This document shows positions 45,216-55,156 of a stretch of 64,000 nt of DNA, piece by piece (within the stretch, counting starts at the first letter, position 1; every line of letters starts with the position of its first letter). Below the pieces are notes generated by a model, which saw only the letters and a program-made list of their open reading frames with translations, had not been told where the DNA came from and did not search any database. The stretch is taken from positions 159,254 to 223,253 of the forward strand of contig NZ_ASTG01000006.1 in NCBI RefSeq assembly GCF_000412635.1. Reading direction: 5' to 3'. Position numbers and translations under genes: made by a program. The DNA comes from Sphingobium bisphenolivorans (GTDB lineage: Bacteria; Pseudomonadota; Alphaproteobacteria; Sphingomonadales; Sphingomonadaceae).

Positions 45216-46724
45216 TCAGGAGAAGAGGTCCTGCTGTCCGCTTCCCTGCTGCTGGTCGCGCACCTTTCGGGGCGCGCGCTGCGCACTGGATATAACCTCC
45301 GCCGAAGGCTTCTCAAGGGGTGCGGGGACGGAGCCGCCCTCGATCGTCGCACCCACCGCGCCATCGGCGAAGTGCAGGCTGACGGCGCCGGCCGCCTGCG
45401 CATCGCCCACCGTCCGGATAAGCCGGTCGGCGGCCATCACCCGGGCGAAGCCGCGCTGCAAGGGCAGGTCGGGATTGACCGAGAGGAACAGGCGCGCAAG
45501 GCGGTCAAACGCCGTCGCCCGGTCGCGATAGACGCGGGCGAGATAGTCGGGGCGCAGTTGCAGGCGCTCGACCCGTTCCTTCGCGCGGTTCACATATTGG
45601 CGCAGCAAGGCGGGCCGCAGCGCGCCGCTCGCCTGGCTGAGATGCGTGCGCGCGTCGGCAACGCGATGGCGCAGGCAGCCGACGAGATTGTCGGAGAGCT
45701 GGTCGAGCCGCTGCCGCTGCGGCGCCAGCAGCGTGTCGGGCGAGGGAAGCAGCCGGACCTGCATGTCGAACCGCTCGCGCGCCTGGGCGGCGCCGCGCCG
45801 CACCGCGCGATCCATGCGCAGGCCTTGTTCCTTCAGCAACGCGGCCAGCTCGGCGCGCACGGGCACCGCCATTTCCGCCGCAGCGGTGGGCGTCGGCGCG
45901 CGCATGTCGGCGGCATAGTCGCAGAGCGTCGTGTCGGTTTCATGGCCCACGGCCGAGATGATCGGGATCGAGCATTCGGCGACCGCGCGGACGACAATCT
46001 CTTCGTTGAAGCTCCACAGATCCTCGATCGAGCCGCCGCCGCGCGCGACAATCACCAGATCGGGCCGAGGTATGGGGCCGCCCGGCTGCATGGCGGAAAA
46101 GCCGCGCACCGCCCGTGCCACCTGTTCGGCGGCGCCCTGCCCCTGCACCAGCACGGGCCAGAGCAGCACCTGCGTGGGGCAGCGATCCTCCAGGCGATGG
46201 AGAATATCGCGGATCACCGCGCCGGTGGGCGACGTGACGACGCCGATGACGCGCGGCATGAAGGGCAGGCGGCGCTTGCGGTCGCGATCGAACAGCCCCT
46301 CCCCCGCCAGCTTGGCCTTGAGCTTTTCAAGCAGCGCCATCAGCGCGCCTTCGCCCGCCAGCTCCATCCGATCGATCACGATCTGATATTTGGAACGGCC
46401 GGGGTAAGTGGTGAGCTTGCCGGTGGCGATCACCTCCACCCCGTCCTGCGGCGCGAACGGCAGGCGAGCCGCCCCGCCCTTCCACATCACGCCGTCGATG
46501 ACGGCATTGTCGTCCTTGAGGCAGAGGTAGATATGCCCCGACCCCGCCCGCTTGAAGCCGGAGATTTCCCCACGCAGGCGGACATGGCCGAACCGGTCCT
46601 CGACCGTGCGCTTCAGCACGGCCGACAATTCGCTCACCGAGAGCGGCGGCGCGTTGTCGCCGGCCCGATCCTCGGCTAACAGGCGCCCCGACACATCAAA
46701 ACCAGCTTCATATTCCGGGGACAT
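45216..46724 (-). CDS. xseA: Exodeoxyribonuclease VII large subunit
   Basis: A 502-residue protein: OB-fold domain ([20 protein letters not shown]) then the catalytic domain with [29 protein letters not shown] and SAVGHETD, and a C-terminal coiled region. Together with XseB (not in this window) it degrades single-stranded DNA. The ATG at 46724 is chosen because the extension to 46808 lies inside purD's upstream strand and has no similarity. Its start and the purD start are only 7 bp apart. Confidence 0.95.
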   Translation of the reverse strand: MSPEYEAGFDVSGRLLAEDRAGDNAPPLSVSELSAVLKRTVEDRFGHVRLRGEISGFKRAGSGHIYLCLKDDNAVIDGVMWKGGAARLPFAPQDGVEVIATGKLTTYPGRSKYQIVIDRMELAGEGALMALLEKLKAKLAGEGLFDRDRKRRLPFMPRVIGVVTSPTGAVIRDILHRLEDRCPTQVLLWPVLVQGQGAAEQVARAVRGFSAMQPGGPIPRPDLVIVARGGGSIEDLWSFNEEIVVRAVAECSIPIISAVGHETDTTLCDYAADMRAPTPTAAAEMAVPVRAELAALLKEQGLRMDRAVRRGAAQARERFDMQVRLLPSPDTLLAPQRQRLDQLSDNLVGCLRHRVADARTHLSQASGALRPALLRQYVNRAKERVERLQLRPDYLARVYRDRATAFDRLARLFLSVNPDLPLQRGFARVMAADRLIRTVGDAQAAGAVSLHFADGAVGATIEGGSVPAPLEKPSAEVISSAQRAPRKVRDQQQGSGQQDLFS

Positions 46725-46731
46725 GGGCGAA

Positions 46732-48015
46732 ATGAACATCCTTCTGTTGGGCAGCGGCGGCCGCGAACATGCTCTGGCGTGGAAGCTGGCGCAATCGCCC
46801 GCTCTCACGACGCTTTATGCGGCGCCCGGCAACCCCGGCATAGCCCAGCATGCGACGCTGGTCGACCTTGATGCCACGGATCATCGCGCGGTCGTCGATT
46901 TCTGCCTGCGCCACAGCATCGGGCTGGTGGTGATCGGGCCGGAAGCGCCGCTTGTCGACGGGCTTGCCGACAATCTGCGCGTCAAGGGCTTTCCCGTATT
47001 CGGCCCAGGCAAGAAGGCGGCGCAGCTCGAAGGCTCCAAGGGCTTCACCAAGGACCTCTGCAAGCGCGCAAACATCCCCACCGCCGCCTATGAGCGCGTC
47101 ACCAGCAAGGACGGCGCCATCGCCGCGCTCGACGATTTCGCGCTGCCCGTGGTGATCAAGGCCGATGGCTTGGCCGCAGGCAAGGGCGTCATCATCGCGG
47201 AAACTCGCGAAAAGGCGGTCGAGGCGATCGAGGACATGTTCTCGGGCAGCTTCGGCGCGGCCGGCGCGCAAGTGGTGCTGGAGGAATTCATGGTCGGCGA
47301 GGAGGCGAGCTTCTTCGCGCTGACCGACGGCAGCGCCATCCTGCCCTTCGGATCGGCGCAGGATCATAAGCGCGTCGGCGATGGCGATACCGGCCCCAAT
47401 ACCGGCGGCATGGGCGCCTACAGCCCTGCCCGCGTGCTGACGTCCGAACTGGAAGCGGAGGTGATCGAGAAGATCATCCGTCCGACGGTGGATACGCTCG
47501 CTGCCGAAGGAACACCCTATAGCGGCGTGCTCTATGCGGGGCTGATGCTGACCGCCGAGGGGCCCAAGCTGATCGAATATAATGCGCGGTTCGGCGATCC
47601 TGAATGCCAGGTGCTGATGATGCGCTTCGACGGCGACCTGGCGGCGCTGCTGCTCGCGGTGGCGCAGGAGAGGCTGGCCGACGAGGGACCGGTCGAGCTG
47701 GCGGACCGCACCGCGCTTACCATCGTCATGGCGGCGAAGGGCTATCCCGCCACGCCCGAAAAGGGCGGCGCCATTCGCGGTATCGATGCGGCGGAAGCGA
47801 CCGGGGCGCGTGTCTTCCACGCGGGCACGGCGGAAAAGGAGGGCGCGATCGTCGCCAATGGCGGCCGCGTGCTCAACGTCACGGCCACGGGCGAAACGGT
47901 CAAGGCAGCGCAGCAGGCCGCCTATCAGGCGGTGGACGCGATCGACTTCAAAACCGGCTTCTGCCGCCGCGATATCGGCTGGCGCGAGGTCGCGCGGGAA
48001 GAGGCTAACGGCTGA
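46732..48015 (+). CDS. purD: Phosphoribosylamine-glycine ligase
   Basis: A 427-residue ATP-grasp enzyme of purine synthesis that joins glycine to phosphoribosylamine. Family landmarks are [17 protein letters not shown] at the start, [36 protein letters not shown] and [11 protein letters not shown]. It is divergent from xseA with nearly no intergenic space, so its promoter must lie inside the xseA coding region. Confidence 0.97.
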   Translation: MNILLLGSGGREHALAWKLAQSPALTTLYAAPGNPGIAQHATLVDLDATDHRAVVDFCLRHSIGLVVIGPEAPLVDGLADNLRVKGFPVFGPGKKAAQLEGSKGFTKDLCKRANIPTAAYERVTSKDGAIAALDDFALPVVIKADGLAAGKGVIIAETREKAVEAIEDMFSGSFGAAGAQVVLEEFMVGEEASFFALTDGSAILPFGSAQDHKRVGDGDTGPNTGGMGAYSPARVLTSELEAEVIEKIIRPTVDTLAAEGTPYSGVLYAGLMLTAEGPKLIEYNARFGDPECQVLMMRFDGDLAALLLAVAQERLADEGPVELADRTALTIVMAAKGYPATPEKGGAIRGIDAAEATGARVFHAGTAEKEGAIVANGGRVLNVTATGETVKAAQQAAYQAVDAIDFKTGFCRRDIGWREVAREEANG

Positions 48016-48080
48016 AAGGCTTGCCCCGCACGTCCGAGCATCCTTATTAGAGGCAGGTCAGACAGGGAGGGATGAGAGGG

Positions 48081-48599
48081 ATGCAGGAATTTTTCATGGA
48101 TTATGGCCTGTGGCTGCTGATCGCGCTGCTGGTCATCATCGGCGTCGTGTTCCTGCTTTCGGGCCGCAAGAAGCCGGTGGAGCCGAGCGCTCCCCTTGAG
48201 GTGAAGCGCTCCGCACCCCCTGTCGCGCCGCCAGCTCCCGAGCCGGTGTCGCCTGCCGCCGCCCCCTTCGTCGCGCCGGAGCCGGTCGCGGCCGCTCCTG
48301 CCGTCCCTGTGGCTGAGGCGATCCCCGCCTCGCCCGCCGTCACCAGCAGCGATGTGGGCGCTCACGACGACTTGCTGAAGCTCAAGGGCGTGGGTCCCAA
48401 GCTCAATGCCCTGCTGATCGAGTTGGGTGTCACCCGTTATGCCCAGATCGCGAACTGGAGCGATGCCGACGTCGCGGCGATCGACGCGAGGCTCGGCAAT
48501 TTCAAAGGCCGCCCGGTGCGCGACCAGTGGATCGATCAGGCCAAATATCTCGCGGCGGGCGATCTGGCGGGCTTCGAGGCCAAATACGGCAAAATCTGA
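48081..48599 (+). CDS. Membrane-anchored helix-hairpin-helix protein
   Basis: About 172 residues: one N-terminal transmembrane helix (LWLLIALLVIIGVVFLL), a Pro/Ala-rich linker (about 35-95), and a C-terminal helix-hairpin-helix-like domain (LLKLKGVGPKLNALLIELGV, YAQIANWSDADVAAID, FKGRPVRDQWIDQAK). The C-terminal module resembles the 'predicted 5' DNA nuclease, flap endonuclease-1-like' HhH domain, which probably binds DNA or protein, not a full nuclease. Two ATGs (48072, 48081) are possible. It lies 65 bp after purD. Confidence 0.8.
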   Translation: MQEFFMDYGLWLLIALLVIIGVVFLLSGRKKPVEPSAPLEVKRSAPPVAPPAPEPVSPAAAPFVAPEPVAAAPAVPVAEAIPASPAVTSSDVGAHDDLLKLKGVGPKLNALLIELGVTRYAQIANWSDADVAAIDARLGNFKGRPVRDQWIDQAKYLAAGDLAGFEAKYGKI

Positions 48600-48605
48600 G
48601 CGTCA

Positions 48606-48861
48606 GGCGGGGAGCAGCGCCAATCTGGAGGCGCAGCGATTATGCAGCGAGGCGGCACGTCGGCTGTCCGCGCAGATGCCGCTCACCTATTTCGCCGACG
48701 TCACCACGCCGCTGCTGAAGGGCGGCAGGCTGGATGGCAATTATCAGCCTGAAGGCGTGCATATGAACCCGGCGGACTATCACATATGGGCCGATGTCGT
48801 GCGGCAAAGGCTCGAACAGGTTCTGCCGGCAGCAACCGTGCGCCGCTGTACCGCGCAGTGA
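48606..48861 (+). pseudogene. C-terminal remnant of an SGNH/GDSL hydrolase
   Basis: The open frame reads EAARRLSAQMPLTYFADVTT, PLLKGGRLDGNYQPEGVHMN, then YHIWADVVRQRL. This is the last quarter of a GDSL-type esterase, including the DxxH-like PEGVHMN region. The nucleophile part is missing and no start codon or ribosome site fits. It lies between the HhH gene and the convergent phosphatase. Confidence 0.6.
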
Positions 48862-48867
48862 AGCGGC

Positions 48868-49665
48868 TCAGCCCTGCCCCAACAGTTCGCGGGCGCGGGG
48901 GCCCAGGCGGTCGGCCGCCGCCGCGTGGATGCCGGGCGCCGCGCAGAGCAGACCGAAGGCGGTCGGCTCCGGCCGGTTGAAGGACAAGGGATCGCCCAGC
49001 GCATCGGTGACGATCGCGCCCGCTTCCTGCGCGATGAGCGCGGCGGCGGCGACATCCCATTCATTGCCCCAGCGCACCGTCGCCACCAGATCGGCCTCAT
49101 CCGCCGCCACCATCGCCATGCGCAGCGCGATGCTGTTGGGCTTGTGGACTACGGTGAGGTCGCGGTCATGGCGGGGCAGCTGGTCGGCCGGCACCCGTGC
49201 GCCCGGGAGGTCCATGCGCGCCCCCGCCCGAAGCGCGCGGCCGTTGCGGGTCGCGCCTGCCCCGGCTTCTGCGATCCACAATTCGTTGCGCGCGGGCGCG
49301 GCGAGAATGCCGATCCGCACCGCGCCATGCTCCACCAGGGCGACCGACACCGCCCAGCCGGGCTTGCCGCGCAGATAGTCGCGCGTGCCGTCGATCGGAT
49401 CGACCACCCAGACGCGGTGCAGGTCGAGACGATGGACGGTATCGGCGGTTTCCTCCGACAGCCAGCCGGCCGAGGGATCGATTCCGTAGAGGCTTTCGCG
49501 CAGCATCCCATCCAGCTCGAGGTCGGCCTCGCAGACAGGATGGCCGGGCATTTTCTCCCACTGGCGCACCTGCGTCTGGCCGCCCGCCCACAGGGTGAGG
49601 GCACGGTCCGCCGCGTCGGACACGGCCCCGACTAGCCGGCGCAGATCGATCTCAACCGCCGGCAA
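48868..49665 (-). CDS. Inositol monophosphatase-family phosphatase, CysQ-like
   Basis: A 265-residue protein with the Mg-binding motifs of the family: SEETAD (Glu), WVVDPIDGTRDY at about residue 86, and NEWDVAAAALI near the C terminus. The family includes 3'(2'),5'-bisphosphate nucleotidase (CysQ) and inositol phosphatases; the sequence fits the CysQ side better but that is not certain. It overlaps the pmbA end by 14 bp on the same strand. Confidence 0.85.
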   Translation of the reverse strand: MPAVEIDLRRLVGAVSDAADRALTLWAGGQTQVRQWEKMPGHPVCEADLELDGMLRESLYGIDPSAGWLSEETADTVHRLDLHRVWVVDPIDGTRDYLRGKPGWAVSVALVEHGAVRIGILAAPARNELWIAEAGAGATRNGRALRAGARMDLPGARVPADQLPRHDRDLTVVHKPNSIALRMAMVAADEADLVATVRWGNEWDVAAAALIAQEAGAIVTDALGDPLSFNRPEPTAFGLLCAAPGIHAAAADRLGPRARELLGQG

Positions 49666-50998
49666 CGGTCATCCCATCGACGCGGAGGGTCGGCACGTTC
49701 ATGCCATAGCGGAACTCAAGGTCGTTGGCGGGCACAAGCGCGCGGAACATCGCCTTCAAATTGCTGGCGATGGTGATTTCCGACACCGGCCGCGTCACCG
49801 CGCCGTCCTCGATCAGGAAGCCCGCCGCGCCGCGGCTATAGTCGCCGGTCACGCCATTGACGCCCATGCCGATCAGTTCGGTGAGGTACAGGCCGCGCTT
49901 CACGTCCGCCATCAGTTCAGCGGAAGTCAGGCTGCCGGGCTCCATATGGACGTTGGTAATGCCGACGCCCGGCGCGCCGCTGCCGCCGCGGCTGGCATGG
50001 CCGGTCGGTTCCAGCCCCAGTTGCCGGGCCGAGGCGCTATCCATCAGCCAGCCGGTCAGCACGCCCCGCTCGATCAGCGCGCGGCGCGCCACGGGAAGGC
50101 CCTCTCCGTCGAAGGGACGGGAGCGCAGGCCGCGCGCGCGCAACGGATCGTCGATGATGGTGATATTCGCGTCGAACAGCGCCTCGCCCAGCGATTCCAG
50201 CAGGAAGCTCGACCGGCGCGCGATGGCCGGCCCCATCATGCCGCCGATCAGGTGGCCGAGAAGGCTGGGGCCGATGCGCGGATCGAAGAGGATGGGCATG
50301 ACGCCGCTTTCGACCTTGACCGGGTTGAGCCGCGCGACCGCACGCTCGCCGGCGCGGGTTCCGACCGTTTCGGGGTCTTCCAGATCAGCGATATGGCGCA
50401 CGCTGTGGCTGGAATGATCGCGCTGCATATCGCTGCCGGTGCCGGCGAGCACGCTGGCCCAGGTGGAGTGGGTCGTTCCCCCATAGGCGCCGGCGAAGCC
50501 GTGGCTGGTGGCGAGCGCGACCTGGCTGTGGCCCGTCGCCGCGCCGCCGCCTTCGCTGTTCGTGACGCCGTCGACGCCGCGCGCCGCCTCCTCCGCGGCG
50601 CGCGCGCGTTCGCGCAGTTGCGCCGGCTCCGGCTCGAACGCATCGACCAGGTCGAGCGCCGGAAGCGCGCCCCGCAGCAGCCGATCCTCCGGCGCGAGGC
50701 CGGCAAAGGGGTCCTCCGGCGCTTGCCCGGCCATCGCAATGGCGCGCTCGATCAGCGTGTTCAGCGTGGCCGGATTCATGTCCGAAGCGGAGATGCTGGC
50801 CGAACGCCGGCCGACGAAGACGCGCAGGCCGATCTCCTCGCCCTCCGACCGCTCGACATCCTCCAGCGCGCCGAGCCGTACCGACACATTGGTCGAGGCA
50901 TTGGCGGCATAGATGGCGTCCGCCGCGTCAGCCCCGGCCCTGCGCGCGGCGTTCACAAGATCCTGCGCGCGTGACTGGGCGTCTTCTAGGCTGAGCAT
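49652..50998 (-). CDS. pmbA: TldD/PmbA-family metalloprotease-like protein
   Basis: A 448-residue protein of the PmbA (TldE) family, of normal length: EDVERSEGEEIGLRVFVGRR in the first third, GVDGVTNSEGGGAATGHSQV in the middle and GMGVNGVTGDYSRGAAGFLI near the end. TldE is the non-catalytic partner of TldD, which is not in the window; the pair processes peptides such as microcin B17 or CcdA. It is probably co-transcribed with the phosphatase. Confidence 0.92.
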   Translation of the reverse strand: MLSLEDAQSRAQDLVNAARRAGADAADAIYAANASTNVSVRLGALEDVERSEGEEIGLRVFVGRRSASISASDMNPATLNTLIERAIAMAGQAPEDPFAGLAPEDRLLRGALPALDLVDAFEPEPAQLRERARAAEEAARGVDGVTNSEGGGAATGHSQVALATSHGFAGAYGGTTHSTWASVLAGTGSDMQRDHSSHSVRHIADLEDPETVGTRAGERAVARLNPVKVESGVMPILFDPRIGPSLLGHLIGGMMGPAIARRSSFLLESLGEALFDANITIIDDPLRARGLRSRPFDGEGLPVARRALIERGVLTGWLMDSASARQLGLEPTGHASRGGSGAPGVGITNVHMEPGSLTSAELMADVKRGLYLTELIGMGVNGVTGDYSRGAAGFLIEDGAVTRPVSEITIASNLKAMFRALVPANDLEFRYGMNVPTLRVDGMTVAGG

Positions 50999-51058
50999 GT
51001 CGAACGATATCCTGAAGCGGGGCGGGACAAGGCTGCGGCCTTACGCGCTTGGCCAGGC

Positions 51059-51961
51059 TCAGGCAACCTGCCCGTCCAGCCAGTGCTTCAGCAGATGCCA
51101 GGCGACCGCCATCGGCGGCGGCGCGACAAAGGGCGCGTCCGGCTCCTCGGCCAGCGCGGCGCGGACGCCCGCCGCATCGCACCAGAAGGCATGCTCTATT
51201 TCCGCCTCATCGATCGTCAGCGCGTCGTCATCGGATTGCGCGGTACAGGCCAGCATCAGCGACGAGGGGAAGGGCCAGGGCTGGCTCATGACATAGCGGA
51301 CCGAGTGGACGGCGACGCCGGCCTCTTCCTTGATTTCGCGCACGACCGCTTCCTCGATCGTCTCACCCGGCTCGACGAAGCCGGCCAGCGCCGAATAGCG
51401 GCGGGCGTCCCAGCTATGCTGACGGCCGAGCAGGACGCGCCCCCGATGCTCGGCCAGCATGATGACGACCGGATCGACGCGGGGGAAATGCTCCGCCTTG
51501 CAGGCGGGACAGTTGCGCGACCAGCCCGCCTTGGCCGGCTCGGTTCGCTGGCCGCAGACCGAGCAGAAACGGTGCCGGACGTGCCAGGACAGCAGGCTGC
51601 GCGCGGTGCCGTAGAGCGCCACCTGATCGGCCGGCACCTGGCTCGTCAGCGACCGGCTGCGCGGGGAGGGGAAAACATTGTCAGGCGCATCGGCCAGCAG
51701 TTCCGCGAAGATCGGCCGCTGCTCCGCATCGACGCCCAGCAGGACATAATGTTCGATCCAGGCGTCGGAAGGGAGCGGCTCCAGCACGACGCGGCCGTCA
51801 CCCACTACGGCGTCAAGTCCCTCCAGCACCAGCTGGCGGGCGAGCGGCGACGCGAAGGCTTCCGCCAGCAGAGCCGGGTTGGTGCGGATCGGGTCCACCC
51901 GGTCCAGCGTTCCCCCGGCAAAACCGAGCGGCTGCGATCCAGGGACGTTACTGCCGTGCAT
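51059..51961 (-). CDS. nudC: NAD+/NADH diphosphatase NudC
   Basis: A 300-residue protein. The zinc ribbon has CSVC and CPAC pairs (HRFCSVCGQRT, RNCPACKAEHFPR). It is followed by a Nudix box (GFVEPGETIEEAVVREIKEE) and the SQPWPFPSSLML motif typical of NudC. The enzyme hydrolyses NAD(H) and can remove NAD caps from RNA. Its start overlaps the mutY end by 14 bp. Confidence 0.94.
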   Translation of the reverse strand: MHGSNVPGSQPLGFAGGTLDRVDPIRTNPALLAEAFASPLARQLVLEGLDAVVGDGRVVLEPLPSDAWIEHYVLLGVDAEQRPIFAELLADAPDNVFPSPRSRSLTSQVPADQVALYGTARSLLSWHVRHRFCSVCGQRTEPAKAGWSRNCPACKAEHFPRVDPVVIMLAEHRGRVLLGRQHSWDARRYSALAGFVEPGETIEEAVVREIKEEAGVAVHSVRYVMSQPWPFPSSLMLACTAQSDDDALTIDEAEIEHAFWCDAAGVRAALAEEPDAPFVAPPPMAVAWHLLKHWLDGQVA

Positions 51962-53027
51962 TGTGCATCATCTCCTTCTTTGCCTGCGCCACCACTTCCG
52001 CCGCGCGCGCGAACAGGGTCGGCAGGCCCGCCTCCCCGATCCTGGCTATCGGCCACCACTCGCCCGCGCCGGGCGGGGTGACGTCAGGCCCGACATGGGC
52101 ATGATGCACCGAGAGTGCGAGCGAAAAATGCGTGAAGACATGGGCGACCGGTGGCTCCGCGCGAAACCAGCGCGCGGCAAGCGGCGGCGTGGCGTCGGGG
52201 GCGTCGCTCCAATCCGACGACGGCAGCGCGCGCATGCCGCCCAGCATGCCCTTGTCCGGCCGCCGCACCAGCCAGACATGCCCGTCGGGCCGCTCGATCC
52301 ACCAGCCATGGCCCTGCCGGCGCGGCTTGGCCTTCTTCGCCGCCTTGACCGGGAAAGCGGCCGGATCTGCGGCCAGGAACGCCGCGCAGTCGGGGCGCAG
52401 CGGGCATATGCCGCAAGCCGGGCTCCGCGCCGTACAGATGGTCGCGCCCAGATCCATCATCGCCTGCGCGAAATCGCCGGCCCGCAGGTCGGGCGTGATG
52501 GCGTCGGTCGCCGCGCGGATCGCCGTCCGACCGGCAGGCAGCGGCGTATCGATGGCGAAGAGCCGCGCCACCACCCGCTCGACATTGGCGTCGACCACCA
52601 CCGCCCGCCGACCGAAGGCGATCGCCGCCACGGCTGCGGCCGTATAGGCGCCGACGCCCGGCAGGGCGCGCAGCCCCTCCTCCGTATCGGGGAAGATGCC
52701 GCCATGATCGGCAGCGACGGCGCGGGCACAGGCGAGCAGGTTGCGGGCGCGGGCATAATAGCCAAGGCCGGCCCAGGCGGCCATGACATCGGCGTCCTCA
52801 GCCGCCGCCAGCGCCTCGACGGTCGGCCAGCGGTCGGTGAATTTGGCGAAATAGGGTCCGACCGCCGCCACGGTCGTCTGCTGCAACATCACCTCGGACA
52901 GCCAAACACGGTAGGGATCGGCGGCGTTGGCGCCCGGCGGCGCGCGCCACGGCAGCCTGCGCGCGTGGCGGTCATAATGAGCGAGCAGGTCTTGCGCGAT
53001 TTTCCTTGTTGATCCCTCGACGTGCAT
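51948..53027 (-). CDS. mutY: Adenine DNA glycosylase
   Basis: A 359-residue glycosylase that removes A opposite 8-oxoguanine. It has WLSEVMLQQTTV (catalytic Glu region), the LPGVGAYTAAAVAAIAFG helix-hairpin-helix, VVVDANVERV (catalytic Asp) and a [4Fe-4S] set C-x6-C-x2-C-x5-C (CTARSPACGICPLRPDC). The Nudix-like C-terminal domain follows. It is divergent from dciA and overlaps nudC. Confidence 0.95.
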   Translation of the reverse strand: MHVEGSTRKIAQDLLAHYDRHARRLPWRAPPGANAADPYRVWLSEVMLQQTTVAAVGPYFAKFTDRWPTVEALAAAEDADVMAAWAGLGYYARARNLLACARAVAADHGGIFPDTEEGLRALPGVGAYTAAAVAAIAFGRRAVVVDANVERVVARLFAIDTPLPAGRTAIRAATDAITPDLRAGDFAQAMMDLGATICTARSPACGICPLRPDCAAFLAADPAAFPVKAAKKAKPRRQGHGWWIERPDGHVWLVRRPDKGMLGGMRALPSSDWSDAPDATPPLAARWFRAEPPVAHVFTHFSLALSVHHAHVGPDVTPPGAGEWWPIARIGEAGLPTLFARAAEVVAQAKKEMMHNARQ

Positions 53028-53053
53028 GCCGGCCCTATGCCATTAAGCGCGCC

Positions 53054-53596
53054 ATGACGGAACGCCCCGCGACTCCCAAATTGAAAAACCGCAAGGCGGA
53101 GCGGGAGGAACGGCCCCGCGTCGGCGGCCCGCGCCAGATCGCCGACCTCATGCCCACAATCGGCGCGGCTGCCTTCCGCAAGTTCGGCTTCGTCCAGTCG
53201 AGCATCGTCACCCGCTGGGCGGAGATCGTCGGACCGCATTATGCCGGCATCAGCGAACCCGAATCGATCCGCTTCCCGGCGGGAAAGAAGGCGGGCGGCA
53301 CGCTGCAGCTGACGGTGATGAGCGGCCATGCGCCGATGATCCAACATGTGCTGCCCGACATTATCGACCGGGTGAACCGCTTCTTCGGCTATGCCGCCGT
53401 CGCCAAGGTGGCGATGAAGCAGGGCATGGTCAGCGCCGCCCCGCCGGACCGCCGCGCGCCACCGCGCAACCTGAAGCCCATTCCGGTGGAGTTGGGCGAT
53501 TCCCTGCGCGACATTGGCGACCCGGAATTGCGCACCGTCCTTGAATCCCTCGCGCAGGGGCTTGCCAATTCCAGCGGCTTGCCCAAGATCGGCTGA
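53054..53596 (+). CDS. DciA-like (DUF721) protein
   Basis: A 180-residue protein with the DUF721 domain: IADLMPTIGAAAFRKFGFVQ, SSIVTRWAEIVGPHYA and LQLTVMSGHAPMIQHVLP. DUF721 members (DciA) assist loading of the DnaB replicative helicase in bacteria without DnaC. The basic N terminus suits DNA binding. It is divergent from mutY and followed by two Dsb genes and smc, a conserved sphingomonad order. Confidence 0.88.
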   Translation: MTERPATPKLKNRKAEREERPRVGGPRQIADLMPTIGAAAFRKFGFVQSSIVTRWAEIVGPHYAGISEPESIRFPAGKKAGGTLQLTVMSGHAPMIQHVLPDIIDRVNRFFGYAAVAKVAMKQGMVSAAPPDRRAPPRNLKPIPVELGDSLRDIGDPELRTVLESLAQGLANSSGLPKIG

Positions 53597-53622
53597 AAAT
53601 CCTTCCGTTTCAGGATCGTTGC

Positions 53623-54294
53623 ATGACATCCATCCGACTGCTTCTGGCCACCCTTCTCGCTATTCCCGCCATGGCGATCGCCGCGCCCGCCGCCAACTGG
53701 GTGGCGCAGGTCGCGCGCTCGCCGATCGGCGGCCATATCCTCGGCAATCCGGCGGCGCCGACCAAGCTGGTCGAATATGTGAGCTACACCTGTTCCCACT
53801 GCGCCCATTTCGTGGGCGAGGCGAGCGCACCGCTGAAGGCCAATTATGTGAAGGGCGGCAAGGTCAGCGTCGAGGTGCGCAACGCCGTGCGCGACAAATA
53901 TGACCTGACCGCCGCGCTGCTGGCGCGTTGCGGCGGCCACAGGCGCTTCTTCGGCAATCATGAGGCGCTGTTCGCCAACCAGAGCGCCTGGATCGAGAAG
54001 GTCGAGGCTTATGACGGCACGTCCGACAAGCCGACCGAGCAAAAGGCAGCGCTGCGCGACATCGGGCAGAAGACCGGCCTCTATGCGCTGATGGGCAAGC
54101 GCGGCTTCACCCCGGCGCAGCTCGACGCCTGCATCAACGACCCGGCGTCGACCAAACAGGTGCTGGCGATGACCGACGAGGCGTGGAACAAGGTGAAGAT
54201 CGGCGGCACGCCCGCCTTCACGATCAACGGCACCATGGTGAACGGGTCGGACTGGACGCGTCTTCAGGCCGCATTGCCCGACACCGCGCACTGA
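53623..54294 (+). CDS. DsbA-like periplasmic thiol:disulfide oxidoreductase 1
   Basis: A 223-residue protein with a signal peptide (LLATLLAIPAMAIAAPA), a thioredoxin fold with CSHC active site (SYTCSHCAHFVGEA), and the cis-Pro loop GGTPAFTING. It belongs to the thioredoxin_4/DsbG-like family of periplasmic oxidoreductases. A second homologue follows 47 bp downstream, likely in the same operon. Confidence 0.88.
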   Translation: MTSIRLLLATLLAIPAMAIAAPAANWVAQVARSPIGGHILGNPAAPTKLVEYVSYTCSHCAHFVGEASAPLKANYVKGGKVSVEVRNAVRDKYDLTAALLARCGGHRRFFGNHEALFANQSAWIEKVEAYDGTSDKPTEQKAALRDIGQKTGLYALMGKRGFTPAQLDACINDPASTKQVLAMTDEAWNKVKIGGTPAFTINGTMVNGSDWTRLQAALPDTAH

Positions 54295-54341
54295 TCTAAA
54301 CCCCCTTTCGACCACGCCCGAATAGCGGAGCTTGTACCAAC

Positions 54342-55076
54342 GTGAAAAGCCTGACCGGACTTGCCCTGATCGCCGTTTCCCTGACCCTTGCCGGCTGCGG
54401 CAAGGGCGAAAGCAACAGCACGGCAGCCGCCGAGCCGGTGGCGGCGGTTCCCGCACCCGCCGGCACCAACTGGTCGACCACCTTCTCCGCCACGCCCGAG
54501 GGACAGTTCGTCATGGGCAATCCCAATGCCAAGGTGAAGCTGGTCGAATATGGATCCTACACCTGCAGCCATTGCCGCGATTTCGCCGCCGAAGCGTCGG
54601 AAGAAATCAAGCAGATGGTCGATACCGGCAAGCTGAGCTACGAATATCGTCCCTTCGTGCGCGACCCGATCGACATCGCGACCGCGCTGCTCGCCCGTTG
54701 CGGCGGCAAGGACGTGTTCTTCCCGCTGTCCGAGCAGTTTTTCGCCAACCAGAACGCGATGTTCGAAAAGGCGCAGAGCCTGGGCGAAGCGCGTTACCAG
54801 CAGTTGATGAGCGCTCCGCCGCAGCAGCGCTTCGGCCAACTGGCCTCGGCGGTGGGCCTGGTCGATTTCGCCAAGCAGCGCGGCATTGCCGAGGATCAGG
54901 CGAAACAGTGCCTGGCAGACACGGCTTCGGCCGAAAAGCTGGCCAAGAATGTCCAGGAAGCCAGCAACCAGTATAAGATCGACGGCACGCCGACCTTCAT
55001 CCTGAACGGCGTCAAGGTCGAGAATGCCGCCGCATGGTCGGCGCTGAAGCCCAAGCTCAAGGAAGCGGGGATCTGA
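54342..55076 (+). CDS. DsbA-like lipoprotein oxidoreductase 2
   Basis: A 244-residue protein with a lipoprotein signal (LTLAGCGKGES, Cys19), a Pro/Ala linker, and a thioredoxin fold with CSHC (SYTCSHCRDFAAE) and cis-Pro GTPTFILNG. It is a paralogue of the preceding gene (both have EY.SYTCSHC and ALLARCGG). One copy is soluble and one is membrane-tethered, so they may act as a donor-acceptor or overlapping pair. Confidence 0.88.
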   Translation: MKSLTGLALIAVSLTLAGCGKGESNSTAAAEPVAAVPAPAGTNWSTTFSATPEGQFVMGNPNAKVKLVEYGSYTCSHCRDFAAEASEEIKQMVDTGKLSYEYRPFVRDPIDIATALLARCGGKDVFFPLSEQFFANQNAMFEKAQSLGEARYQQLMSAPPQQRFGQLASAVGLVDFAKQRGIAEDQAKQCLADTASAEKLAKNVQEASNQYKIDGTPTFILNGVKVENAAAWSALKPKLKEAGI

Positions 55077-55156
55077 TTGGACCAAGGGGGGCTGACATCG
55101 TCGATCCAGCTCGGCCCTGAAGGCGGGGCGGCTTCGCGCTGCCCGGCTCTGGCGCC

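Noticed and set aside
45186-46679. 497-codon open frame antisense to xseA
   Set aside because: Composition typical of antisense frames; xseA is complete.
49595-50974. 459-codon open frame antisense to pmbA
   Set aside because: Repetitive Ala/Gly/His/Arg composition; pmbA is complete with family motifs.
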